From positions 1-5,579 of the forward strand of contig SYFN01000127.1 in NCBI GenBank assembly GCA_005800405.1: 5,579 bases of DNA, in the 5' to 3' direction. A program made the translations under genes and the position numbers. The notes below the pieces were generated by a model. The model was not told the DNA's origin. It was given only the letters and a program-made list of their open reading frames with translations, and ran no database searches. This stretch comes from Burkholderiales bacterium (GTDB lineage: Bacteria > Pseudomonadota > Gammaproteobacteria > Burkholderiales > Burkholderiaceae_D). Of this stretch, positions 1-5,579 are shown one piece after another (the stretch's first letter is position 1; each line of letters begins with the position of its first letter).

Positions 1-1
1 G

Positions 2-1036
2 ATCGGCGGCAATGTTGCGGAAAACTCGGGTGGTGTGCATTGCCTGAAATACGGGCTCACGGTGCATAACGTGCTGCGTGTGCGCATGGTGACGATCGAA
101 GGTGAGGTTGTCGAGCTGGGCAACGCCGGTCTGGATGCGCCGGGTCTCGATTTGCTGGCAGCCTTCATCGGTTCCGAAGGCATGCTGGGTGTGGCTACCG
201 AAGTCACCGTCAAGCTGGTACCCAAGCCGCAGCTGACGCGCGTGATCATAGCTTCCTTTGATGATGTCGTCAAAGGAGGCAACGCAGTGGCCAACGTGAT
301 TGCCGCGGGCATCATTCCTGCCGGTCTGGAAATGATGGACAAGACCAGCTCGCGCATGGTGGAGCCCTTTGTCAAAGCAGGTTATGACACCGAGGCCGAA
401 GCGATTCTGCTGTGCGAATCGGACGGCACACCCGAAGAAGTCGAAGAAGAAATCGCGCGCATGACCGAGGTACTCAAAGCATCGGGCGCCACGGCGATTG
501 CCGTATCGCGTGATGAGGCCGAACGTCTGAAATTCTGGTCAGGTCGTAAAAATGCATTTCCAGCGGCTGGGCGTATTTCGCCCGACTATTACTGCATGGA
601 TGGCACGATACCGCGCAAGCATCTGGCCAAAGTTTTGTTGGGCATCGCCGCCATTGGAAAAAAGTACGGGCTGCGATGTGCCAATGTTTTCCATGCAGGC
701 GATGGCAATCTCCATCCACTGATCCTGTTTGATGCCAACACGCCCGGTGAATTCGATCGTGCCGAAAAATTCGGCGCCGAGATTCTGGAATTGTGTGTGG
801 CGGTTGGCGGCACCATCACCGGCGAACATGGTGTAGGCATTGAAAAAATCAATTCCATGTGCGTGCAGTTTTCTGCTGCCGAGCGCGAAGCCTTCTTTGG
901 TGTCAAGCGTGCGTTCGACACCGCTTTCCTGCTCAACCCGGACAAAGCGATACCCACACTGCATCGCTGTGCCGAGTACGGCAAGATGCATGTACGCCAG
1001 GGCCAGCTGAAGTTCGCTGATCTGCCACGATTCTGA
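2..1036 (+). CDS. glcD: Glycolate oxidase subunit GlcD, FAD-linked, 5'-truncated by window edge
   Basis: This is the catalytic flavoprotein subunit of glycolate oxidase (glycolate dehydrogenase), which oxidises glycolate (and D-lactate in some members) to the 2-oxo acid with GlcE and GlcF. The frame is open from position 2, well before the first ATG at 35, and begins inside the FAD-binding domain with IGGNVAENSGG, a hallmark of the family. About 344 residues are present. E. coli GlcD has 499, so roughly the first 155 lie outside the window. Further signatures are GSEGMLGV after the flavin domain, then in the C-terminal FAD-oxidase domain SGRKNAFPA, ISPDYYCMDG, HAGDGNLHP (from about fragment residue 231) and GEHGVG. 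The protein ends with the typical IPTLHRCAEYG block. The usual FDPDGLLNPGK-like stretch reads FDTAFLLNPDK here, a mild divergence. No frameshift or internal stop is seen. GlcE starts 17 nt after the TGA, so the genes are almost certainly co-transcribed. The promoter is outside the window. Confidence 0.97.
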   Translation: MGGNVAENSGGVHCLKYGLTVHNVLRVRMVTIEGEVVELGNAGLDAPGLDLLAAFIGSEGMLGVATEVTVKLVPKPQLTRVIIASFDDVVKGGNAVANVIAAGIIPAGLEMMDKTSSRMVEPFVKAGYDTEAEAILLCESDGTPEEVEEEIARMTEVLKASGATAIAVSRDEAERLKFWSGRKNAFPAAGRISPDYYCMDGTIPRKHLAKVLLGIAAIGKKYGLRCANVFHAGDGNLHPLILFDANTPGEFDRAEKFGAEILELCVAVGGTITGEHGVGIEKINSMCVQFSAAEREAFFGVKRAFDTAFLLNPDKAIPTLHRCAEYGKMHVRQGQLKFADLPRF

Positions 1037-1053
1037 TGCGGACTGGTTAAAAA

Positions 1054-2115
1054 ATGGAACAGGTATTAGCAGGCTTCAGAGATCGCATTGTCGCGGCAAC
1101 GAATACAGCATCACCTTTGCGGCTGCGTGGTAACGGCACCAAAGACTGGTACGGCCAGCAGCTGCAAGGCGAGGTACTCGACACCACCGGCTATACCCGT
1201 ATCGTTGATTATGATCCGACCGAACTGGTCATCACCGCGCGCTGCGGTACCAATCTGCGCGAGATAGGCAAGGCACTCTCGGCGCACAATCAGATGCTGG
1301 CTTTCGAGCCGATGCGATTTGATGGCCTGGCCACGATTGGCGGTACCGTCGCTGCTGGCTTGTCCGGCCCGCGCCGCATGGCAGTGGGTGCGGTGCGTGA
1401 TTTTGTTTTGGGTGCGGTGATGATGGATGGCCGTGGCGAAGTCCTGCACTTCGGCGGCCAGGTCATGAAAAACGTGGCTGGCTACGATGTGTCTCGCTTG
1501 CTCACAGGTTCGCTCGGCACGCTGGGGTTGATCCTGGAAGTCTCGGTCAAGGTGTTGCCTAAACCGGTGGCGCAGCAATCCTTGCGGTTTGCAATGACCG
1601 AAGCCGAGGCGCTGCATCAAATGAATGTTTGGGGTGGTCAGCCTCTGCCGATTTCTGCTTCATGCTGGTATCAGGGTCAGCTCACGGTGCGTTTGTCTGG
1701 CGCGCGGGCGGCTGTCGATGCAGCCATTATTAAAATGGATGGCGAGGTGTTGGCTGATGCAGATACTTTCTGGGATCAGTTGCGCGAACATCAGATGGCT
1801 TTTTTTGCAGAGTCGACCGAGGGCTTGTGGCGTTTGTCCGTGCCCAGCACGACGCCGGTATTGCAAATACCGGGTGACACATTGACGGAGTGGGGCGGCG
1901 CGCAGCGCTGGCTTAAAACCACCGCCGATGCAACGACGATTCGCGCATCTGCCGAAGCAGCAGGTGGCCATGCGACCTTATTCCGTGGTGGTGATAAATC
2001 CGTCGGCGTGTTTCATTCACTCAAAGCACCTGTGGCCGACATTCATCGCCGCCTGAAAGCCAGCTTCGATCCAGCGGGTATTTTCAATCCGCACCGTATG
2101 TACCCTGATTTCTGA
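1054..2115 (+). CDS. glcE: Glycolate oxidase FAD-binding subunit GlcE
   Basis: GlcE is the second FAD-binding subunit of the three-part glycolate oxidase. E. coli glcD, glcE and glcF are each required for activity. The 353 residues match the usual length (about 350). The N-terminal half is a PCMH-type FAD-binding domain with TIGGTVAAGLSGPRR at about residues 94-108, followed by VRDFVLGA and the GGQVMKNVAGYDVSRL block, then LGTLGLILEVSVKVLPKP, which closes the flavin domain. The C-terminal half is more variable and ends with FDPAGIFNPHRMYPDF, the normal family ending. The ATG at 1054 is the first start after the glcD stop and gives a full-length protein. No clear Shine-Dalgarno sequence precedes it (the bases before it are ggttaaaaa), so translation may be coupled to glcD. 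The gene is intact and belongs to the glcDEF operon. Confidence 0.96.
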   Translation: MEQVLAGFRDRIVAATNTASPLRLRGNGTKDWYGQQLQGEVLDTTGYTRIVDYDPTELVITARCGTNLREIGKALSAHNQMLAFEPMRFDGLATIGGTVAAGLSGPRRMAVGAVRDFVLGAVMMDGRGEVLHFGGQVMKNVAGYDVSRLLTGSLGTLGLILEVSVKVLPKPVAQQSLRFAMTEAEALHQMNVWGGQPLPISASCWYQGQLTVRLSGARAAVDAAIIKMDGEVLADADTFWDQLREHQMAFFAESTEGLWRLSVPSTTPVLQIPGDTLTEWGGAQRWLKTTADATTIRASAEAAGGHATLFRGGDKSVGVFHSLKAPVADIHRRLKASFDPAGIFNPHRMYPDF

Positions 2116-2129
2116 TTACTATTCATTCA

Positions 2130-3344
2130 ATGCAAACCAATCTTGCAGATTTCATCAAGGACACCCCTGAAGGTCAGGAGGCTGATGCCATTCTGCGCAG
2201 CTGTGTGCACTGCGGTTTTTGTACCGCGACTTGTCCCACTTATCAATTGTTGGGTGACGAGTTGGACGGACCGCGGGGTCGTATTTATCTGATCAAGCAA
2301 GTCCTCGAAGGCAAAGCTGCCACAGAAAAAACGCAGATGCATCTGGACCGCTGCCTGACTTGCCGGAATTGTGAAAGTACCTGTCCTTCGGGTGTCCAGT
2401 ACGGTCGTTTGATCGACATCGGTCGCGGCATCGTCGAGAAGCAGGTGCAACGCCCGGTGGGGCAGCAGCTGGTACGCACTGCGCTTCGGGAAACTTTGAC
2501 GCGCACATCGGTGTTTACCCCGGCGATGAAGCTGGGGCAGCTGGTGCGCCCCTTGTTGCCGGCGGCGCTGAAAAACAAAGTGCCGCAAGCGCGACCCGCA
2601 GGTATGTGGCCATCGCGAAGTCATGCCCGAAAAATGCTTTTACTTGATGGCTGTGTGCAGCCCGCGATGTCACCGAATATCAATGCAGCGACTGCGCGCG
2701 TGCTCGATGCGCTGGAGGTGCAGCTGATCATTGCGCCGAAGGCAGGATGCTGTGGCGCGATCCGCCATCATCTGAATGATCAGGAAGGCGCGCTCAATGA
2801 TATGCGTCGCAATATCGACGCCTGGTGGCCGTCTGTGGAAGCTGGTGTCGAGGCGATCGTGATGACGGCCTCGGGTTGTGGTGTCACCGTCAAGGAATAC
2901 GGCAATTTGCTTGCACACGACCCAGCGCATGCAGTGCGCGCGGCACGCATTTCCAACTTGACGAAAGACCTCTCGGAAATCATGCCGGCGTTCGAGCAGC
3001 AACTCGTCGCCAAAGTTAAAGTAAAAAAACGCGTTGCCTATCATCCGCCTTGCACGCTGCAGCACGGTCAGCAAATACGCGGCAAGGTCGAGAGCGTGCT
3101 GCGCGCTGTTGGTGTTGAGGCAATACTGTGTGCTGACAGCCACTTGTGCTGTGGCTCGGCGGGTACCTACTCTATGCTACAGCCCGAGCTGTCTTATCAG
3201 CTGCGTGATAACAAGCTAAAAAATCTTGAGGCGACTCAGGCCGATGAGATTGTTTCAGCCAATATTGGCTGCCTGACGCATTTGCGATCAGGGACCGATA
3301 CGCCTGTTCGGCACTGGATAGAGTTGATCGATCAGAGTCTCTGA
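2130..3344 (+). CDS. glcF: Glycolate oxidase iron-sulfur subunit GlcF
   Basis: GlcF carries the electron-transfer Fe-S centres of glycolate oxidase and takes electrons from the flavin subunits towards the quinone pool at the cytoplasmic membrane. The 404 residues match the family (E. coli 407). Two ferredoxin-type cysteine motifs are complete: C25-x2-C28-x2-C31-x3-C35-P and C75-x2-C78-x2-C81-x3-C85-P, as expected for two 4Fe-4S clusters. Two cysteine-rich CCG domains follow, each with its core visible: AGCCGAIRHH near residues 206-215, and LCCGSAGTY near the C-terminus. The second is preceded by AYHPPCTLQHGQ, another family signature. The gene starts 14 nt after glcE with no evident ribosome binding site, which again suggests coupled translation. 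It is the last gene of the operon here; the glcG-glcB genes that follow in E. coli are absent. The TGA stop overlaps the first arm of a terminator-like inverted repeat. Confidence 0.97.
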   Translation: MQTNLADFIKDTPEGQEADAILRSCVHCGFCTATCPTYQLLGDELDGPRGRIYLIKQVLEGKAATEKTQMHLDRCLTCRNCESTCPSGVQYGRLIDIGRGIVEKQVQRPVGQQLVRTALRETLTRTSVFTPAMKLGQLVRPLLPAALKNKVPQARPAGMWPSRSHARKMLLLDGCVQPAMSPNINAATARVLDALEVQLIIAPKAGCCGAIRHHLNDQEGALNDMRRNIDAWWPSVEAGVEAIVMTASGCGVTVKEYGNLLAHDPAHAVRAARISNLTKDLSEIMPAFEQQLVAKVKVKKRVAYHPPCTLQHGQQIRGKVESVLRAVGVEAILCADSHLCCGSAGTYSMLQPELSYQLRDNKLKNLEATQADEIVSANIGCLTHLRSGTDTPVRHWIELIDQSL

Positions 3345-3385
3345 AAATCGCGGAGCCAGCACCGACATGCCTATCCCGCGATTTT
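3344..3385. terminator. Hairpin between convergent genes, probable bidirectional terminator
   Basis: A perfect 10-bp inverted repeat pairs aaaatcgcgg (3344-3353) with ccgcgatttt (3376-3385) across a 22-nt loop. It begins on the last base of the glcF stop codon. The 3' arm ends in a run of four T followed by gctt. Read on the other strand it also ends in four T, so it could terminate both the glc transcript and the convergent - strand transcript. The long loop and short T-run make this a weaker intrinsic terminator than a textbook one. The rest of 3386-3462 holds no gene that can be supported, only an 8-bp direct repeat (tttaccat at 3446 and 3462) of doubtful meaning. Confidence 0.6.
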
Positions 3386-3462
3386 GCTTACAACCTCAAG
3401 CATTCTGTTCTCAATCAGGGTGGCGGTTGATGAAAGATTGTTTGCTTTACCATTCTCGTCAT

Positions 3463-3828
3463 TTACCATCTCTGTTGGTCACCCGGCCGTGGGTTGCCAT
3501 GCCATTCATCTGAGTCACTCGAGTCGTCCGACATGGAGATAAGGCTGCTGCTGTCATCGTCCTCGTCACTCGATTCCGCCGTCACATTGACGATGATGCT
3601 ATTGTCATCGGTTGCGCGATTATCTGCATCATTATCGACATCATTTTTGGCAGTGTCGGGTTCTGCTGCGGATTTGGTAGTTCCGTCCATCGGGTTTCGA
3701 GCAATTGTAGGCACGCGGGTAACCGTATCTTGTTTTTTCCCATCCGGTTTTTTCTCATCGGATTTAGTGATCTGATATGCCAGTTCTAATGCTGCTCGGA
3801 TATACCCCGTATATAAACCCCGAAATGC
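3463..3828 (-). pseudogene. In-frame continuation of the upstream 452-codon gene after its TGA; detached acidic C-terminal tail
   Basis: Reading on past the TGA at 3831-3829 in the same frame, 121 sense codons follow before a TAA at 3465-3463. The first part (AFRGLYTGYIRAALELAYQI) looks like an amphipathic helix that would continue the preceding protein naturally. It is followed by a Lys-rich linker and then a disordered, Ser/Asp/Glu-rich tail (SSDEDDDSSS, MSDDSSDSDE) ending in GDQQRW. A GTG at 3714 could be called the start of a separate 83-residue protein, but no ribosome binding site is visible before it and the open frame extends further upstream. Independent translation is therefore less likely than its being the C-terminal part of the larger gene. 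If random, an open run of 121 codons has a chance of about 0.003 under equal base use. It could be a recent nonsense mutation, a readthrough product, or a sequencing error. An overlapping + strand ORF (3494-3775) is judged to be a shadow. Confidence 0.55.
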
Positions 3829-5187
3829 TCAGCCGGGCGGCACTATTAAGTCAATGGCAGGTATCACATTGCCTAAAAACCGTAGTCCCGGATGACTACT
3901 TTGTCGGAGCGCGGAGGTGACTTGAGGCATGCCAGCAACAAACATTAACGATACAATTCGGCCGAGTGCTCCCGCTGTCATATCAAGACGAGATGGAACA
4001 TCTTTGAGAGAGTTCATCAATTCATGTTTGAGTGTGCCAAAATAGTGCGACTTACGTTCCGCAATGATTGCGTTTCTATTTGTTGTGCGTAACAGACGTG
4101 CTAATGCCGGTCGAGCAACGGGATCATTTTTGTATCGATCAGAGTCAATGGCTTTTTCTAGATTTTTTGCCAGCGATTTCAGCTTTGCTGTCTGCATGCC
4201 TGATATCGCTCGAGTCGGAAGTATCTTTTCTTCGGCTTTGGGGCCTAGGCTCCTGAGGTACTGCTGCGAATATAGATATTCTGCGCTAGATATCGCGCCA
4301 GCTACGCCATGGGCTATCGCATCATAACCGCGTGTTATTAGATCCTTGGAAGCGAAAGCCGCAGGAGCAACTGTAGGGCCAATAACTTTTAAAATATAGT
4401 TCATGGTAGCAGCTAAGTAACTTGTTTTCTTGGTTTTCATTCTCTCCCAGTTAATTTCAGCAATAGGTCGCTCTTCAGCCCATCGTTCGACGATCGTTAA
4501 TTTTTCTGTCTTTTTAGTATCTTTGCTACGGTATTTTTTCTTGTCCAATTCTCCCTTCCAACGATCTGCGCCGTAACTTGCCAGTAAGAGGAAGCAATTT
4601 TTCATATCTCCCAAAATCGGACTTGTCCACATCCAAAAAAGTAACTGATTAGCAATGGGGCCGGTAAAAAAAGCATGAGCTGCTCCTGACCAAACGGGCC
4701 CTATTGAATAGCTGATCCATCTTTGATGATCAGGGGACACCAAGCGAGTGATGGTGTTTCCAACAAGGAAGGAAGTGCCAAATCCTAAAGGACCGGCAAA
4801 TAATTTTCCAGCAGCTGAACTTAGCCAAGCGCAACTCGAAGTATAAAGTTCTCTTTTGTATTCTTTGATTGCTTCATCATATTCATTTTCAAGTGCTATG
4901 GTTCCTGGAGACTTGATTTCTTTAAGCAAGCGAGTGATGCAATCACTATCGTTTGCCGGGCCAGGGTCGGGGGAAAACGCCTGTAAGTCCTGCGCTACGT
5001 TATCGAGAATTTTATATTGCCTCCGTAATTTAGTTTTTAGTTCGTCATCTTTAGTTTTTGAATTCACTATTTCTAAGCTGTCGCGTGCTGCATTTATTTT
5101 TTCTAAACATAAATCAAATCTGGACCATAATTCTTGGTAATAATCGTTTTGATCTGATGATGTATCAATTAATTTAGAGCGAGCCAC
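3829..5187 (-). CDS. Hypothetical protein with hydrophobic central segments, family not recognised
   Basis: The gene encodes 452 residues that I cannot assign to a family. The N-terminal 110 residues are charged and predicted by eye to be helical, possibly coiled-coil (around 15-70). Residues 117-150 (with GPLGFGTSFLVGN) and 157-206 are strongly hydrophobic; 160-192 lacks any Asp, Glu, Lys or Arg and includes NQLLFWMWTSPIL. A Lys-rich stretch follows (211-230), then moderately hydrophobic Ala-rich segments (256-300), a helical charged region (314-400) and a hydrophobic C-terminus ending in LIVPPG. There is no N-terminal Sec signal peptide. Soluble ends around non-classical membrane segments resemble secreted membrane-active proteins such as type III translocators or effectors, but this is inference only. 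The start is a GTG at 5187 with weak purine-rich sequence (aagaga) 7 nt upstream. No in-frame ATG occurs before residue 196, and an in-frame TGA lies seven codons upstream. The start overlaps the end of a 41-codon ORF by 14 nt. The frame stays open after the TGA stop. The 5' part is AT-rich compared with the glc genes, which suggests acquisition by transfer. Confidence 0.7.
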   Translation of the reverse strand: MARSKLIDTSSDQNDYYQELWSRFDLCLEKINAARDSLEIVNSKTKDDELKTKLRRQYKILDNVAQDLQAFSPDPGPANDSDCITRLLKEIKSPGTIALENEYDEAIKEYKRELYTSSCAWLSSAAGKLFAGPLGFGTSFLVGNTITRLVSPDHQRWISYSIGPVWSGAAHAFFTGPIANQLLFWMWTSPILGDMKNCFLLLASYGADRWKGELDKKKYRSKDTKKTEKLTIVERWAEERPIAEINWERMKTKKTSYLAATMNYILKVIGPTVAPAAFASKDLITRGYDAIAHGVAGAISSAEYLYSQQYLRSLGPKAEEKILPTRAISGMQTAKLKSLAKNLEKAIDSDRYKNDPVARPALARLLRTTNRNAIIAERKSHYFGTLKHELMNSLKDVPSRLDMTAGALGRIVSLMFVAGMPQVTSALRQSSHPGLRFLGNVIPAIDLIVPPG

Positions 5188-5299
5188 CTCTCGTTCTCTT
5201 GATTTTCAGTTTGTTATCTTTTGGAAGGTCTGATTTTTTGGAATCAGTGTCATATTTTTTTGTTTCAAAAATTCCCATAAATTTTTCTATCAGGCCCAT
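5174..5299 (-). CDS. Small 41-residue ORF with good ribosome binding site, overlapping the start of the next gene
   Basis: The ATG at 5299-5297 is preceded by AGAGG (5311-5307 on the - strand) with an ideal 7-nt spacing, the best ribosome binding site seen in this window. The peptide starts MGLIEKFMGIFE, an amphipathic helix-like stretch, and continues as a very basic, Lys-rich tail (KIKRTRGGSL). The TAA at 5176-5174 lies 14 nt inside the following 452-codon gene, in a different frame. This arrangement suggests translational coupling: ribosomes stopping at 5174 would sit next to the GTG at 5187. It may be a separate leader or partner peptide. Alternatively it is the true N-terminus of the large protein, displaced by a frameshift in one of the A-runs between 5187 and 5260. 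No family is recognised. The IS30 element begins only about 60 nt upstream, so little native upstream sequence remains. Confidence 0.45.
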   Translation of the reverse strand: MGLIEKFMGIFETKKYDTDSKKSDLPKDNKLKIKRTRGGSL

Positions 5300-5398
5300 G
5301 AGATGGCCTCTATTTTTTTCTAATTCTATGATGTAGGATTCTTTTTTTTATCCATGGTGAATTCAAGGACGAAGTGCAACTTTGATTAATGGGTTGGA

Positions 5399-5474
5399 TG
5401 GCTGAGGTGCATTAATATCAAAGCCTTTTGACCAGCCAGTCGAAGAATCACATGACCTATACACACCTCAGCCA
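5399..5474 (+). promoter_or_regulatory. 11-bp inverted repeat bracketing the transposase start codon
   Basis: tggctgaggtg at 5399-5409 is perfectly complementary to cacctcagcca at 5464-5474. The 54-nt loop contains the start codon (5452) and its weak gaagaa ribosome binding site, and the 3' arm covers codons 5 to 8. In a transcript entering from outside the element, both arms would be present and could fold over the start region. Transcripts starting inside the element, downstream of 5409, would lack the 5' arm. This layout recalls the mechanism known in IS10 and IS50, where read-through transcripts hide the transposase start. Its use here is inference. Confidence 0.4.
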
Positions 5475-5579
5475 AGCCGAACGTTATCAGATTCAAGTGC
5501 TTATGAAAGCAGGACAAACACAAACCGAGATAGGCCAGATTCTGGGGCGCCACAAATCGACGATTAGCCGAGAGCTGGC
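5452..5579 (+). CDS. IS30-family transposase, N-terminal fragment (3' end outside window)
   Basis: This is the beginning of a DDE transposase that would cut and join the ends of its IS30-type element. The 42 complete codons give MTYTHLSQAERYQIQ at the start, followed by AGQTQTEIGQILGRHKSTIS and REL. Together these form the helix-turn-helix of IS30-family transposases (the HTH_38-type domain that binds the terminal repeats); the Leu-Gly-Arg-His-Lys-Ser-Thr-Ile-Ser-Arg-Glu recognition helix is very characteristic. The DDE catalytic domain lies beyond the window, so whether the gene is intact is unknown. The ATG at 5452 is chosen because it gives the standard family N-terminus; the ribosome binding site (gaagaa, 5442-5447) is weak, as is common for transposases. 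Confidence 0.92.
   Translation, partial: MTYTHLSQAERYQIQVLMKAGQTQTEIGQILGRHKSTISREL

Larger units (their letters stand above)
5360..5579 (+). mobile_element. Left end of an IS30-family insertion sequence, truncated by window edge
   Basis: The element is recognised from the N-terminus of its transposase (from 5452). Its left boundary is placed only roughly. The stretch around 5370-5380 (cgaagtgcaac) reads gttgcacttcg on the other strand, which would encode Val-Ala-Leu-Arg, close to the VAL-ending C-termini I recall in IS30 transposases, whose 3' ends run into the right terminal repeat. That suggests 5360-5385 is the left terminal inverted repeat. The right end and any target duplication are outside the window. 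The element lies immediately upstream of the - strand accessory genes and points away from them. Positions 5300-5451 contain no other gene that can be supported. Confidence 0.65.

Noticed and set aside
474..3219. Several long ORFs antisense to or out of frame within glcD, glcE and glcF
   Set aside because: They are fully covered by strongly supported glc genes and show no domains or ribosome binding sites of their own.
3446..3469. Direct repeat tttaccat at 3446 and 3462
   Set aside because: Eight bases, two copies only, not flanking any element; too short to call a target duplication or attachment site.
3494..3775. A + strand ORF of 93 residues opposite the acidic tail
   Set aside because: It is a Ser/Leu-rich mirror of the Asp/Ser codons on the - strand, has no ribosome binding site and no recognisable domain.
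3829..3831. TGA read as selenocysteine
   Set aside because: No convincing stem-loop of the bacterial SECIS type was seen just downstream, and the neighbouring residues do not resemble a redox motif. A nonsense change is simpler.
5230..5247. Short inverted repeat ctgatt / aatcag
   Set aside because: Only 6 bp within AT-rich coding sequence; no terminator features or link to a function.
5323..5328. TAGAAT on the - strand as a -10 box for the accessory genes
   Set aside because: It matches 5 of 6 bases of the consensus and is well placed for the ATG at 5299, but no -35 box lies at a suitable distance. In such AT-rich sequence this is expected by chance.
5326..5355. ATG at 5355 on the - strand (MDKKKNPTS)
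   Set aside because: It stops after nine codons and has no ribosome binding site; it probably sits at the IS junction by chance.

Overview
The window looks like part of a proteobacterial chromosome, probably a betaproteobacterium. The basis is the close agreement of the glc gene products with the Escherichia coli GlcD/GlcE/GlcF family, read from recalled family sequences and not from a search. The genus cannot be fixed from the sequence.

Three regions are visible. (1) Positions 2-3344 on the + strand hold the end of glcD, then complete glcE and glcF, tightly spaced (17 and 14 nt gaps) in the order of the canonical glycolate oxidase operon. Together the products form the membrane-associated, FAD- and Fe-S-containing glycolate dehydrogenase that oxidises glycolate to glyoxylate and passes electrons to the respiratory chain. 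A 10-bp inverted repeat sits on the glcF stop codon and probably ends the transcript. No glcG, glcB or glcA follows.

(2) Positions 3463 to about 5350 hold a divergent-looking accessory segment on the - strand, converging on glcF and visibly richer in A+T at its upstream end (20 G+C in 60 at 5281-5340, against 43 in 60 at 1321-1380 in glcE; these are chosen extremes, not averages). It contains a 452-codon gene of unrecognised family with strongly hydrophobic central segments. A 41-codon ORF with a good ribosome binding site lies just upstream and overlaps its start by 14 nt. The reading frame of the 452-codon gene stays open for another 121 codons after its TGA stop. The continuation starts with an amphipathic stretch and ends in a Ser/Asp-rich acidic tail. 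The simplest reading is one ancestral gene of about 573 sense codons, interrupted by a single nonsense codon.

(3) From about 5360 to the window end lies the left end of an IS30-family insertion sequence on the + strand, carrying the first 42 codons of its transposase. It sits immediately upstream of the accessory genes and may have separated them from their original promoter or from further upstream genes. An 11-bp inverted repeat inside the element brackets the transposase start codon.

The glc genes are ordinary core metabolism. The interest lies in the accessory segment: an unknown hydrophobic protein with an interrupted, eukaryote-like acidic tail, next to a mobile element.
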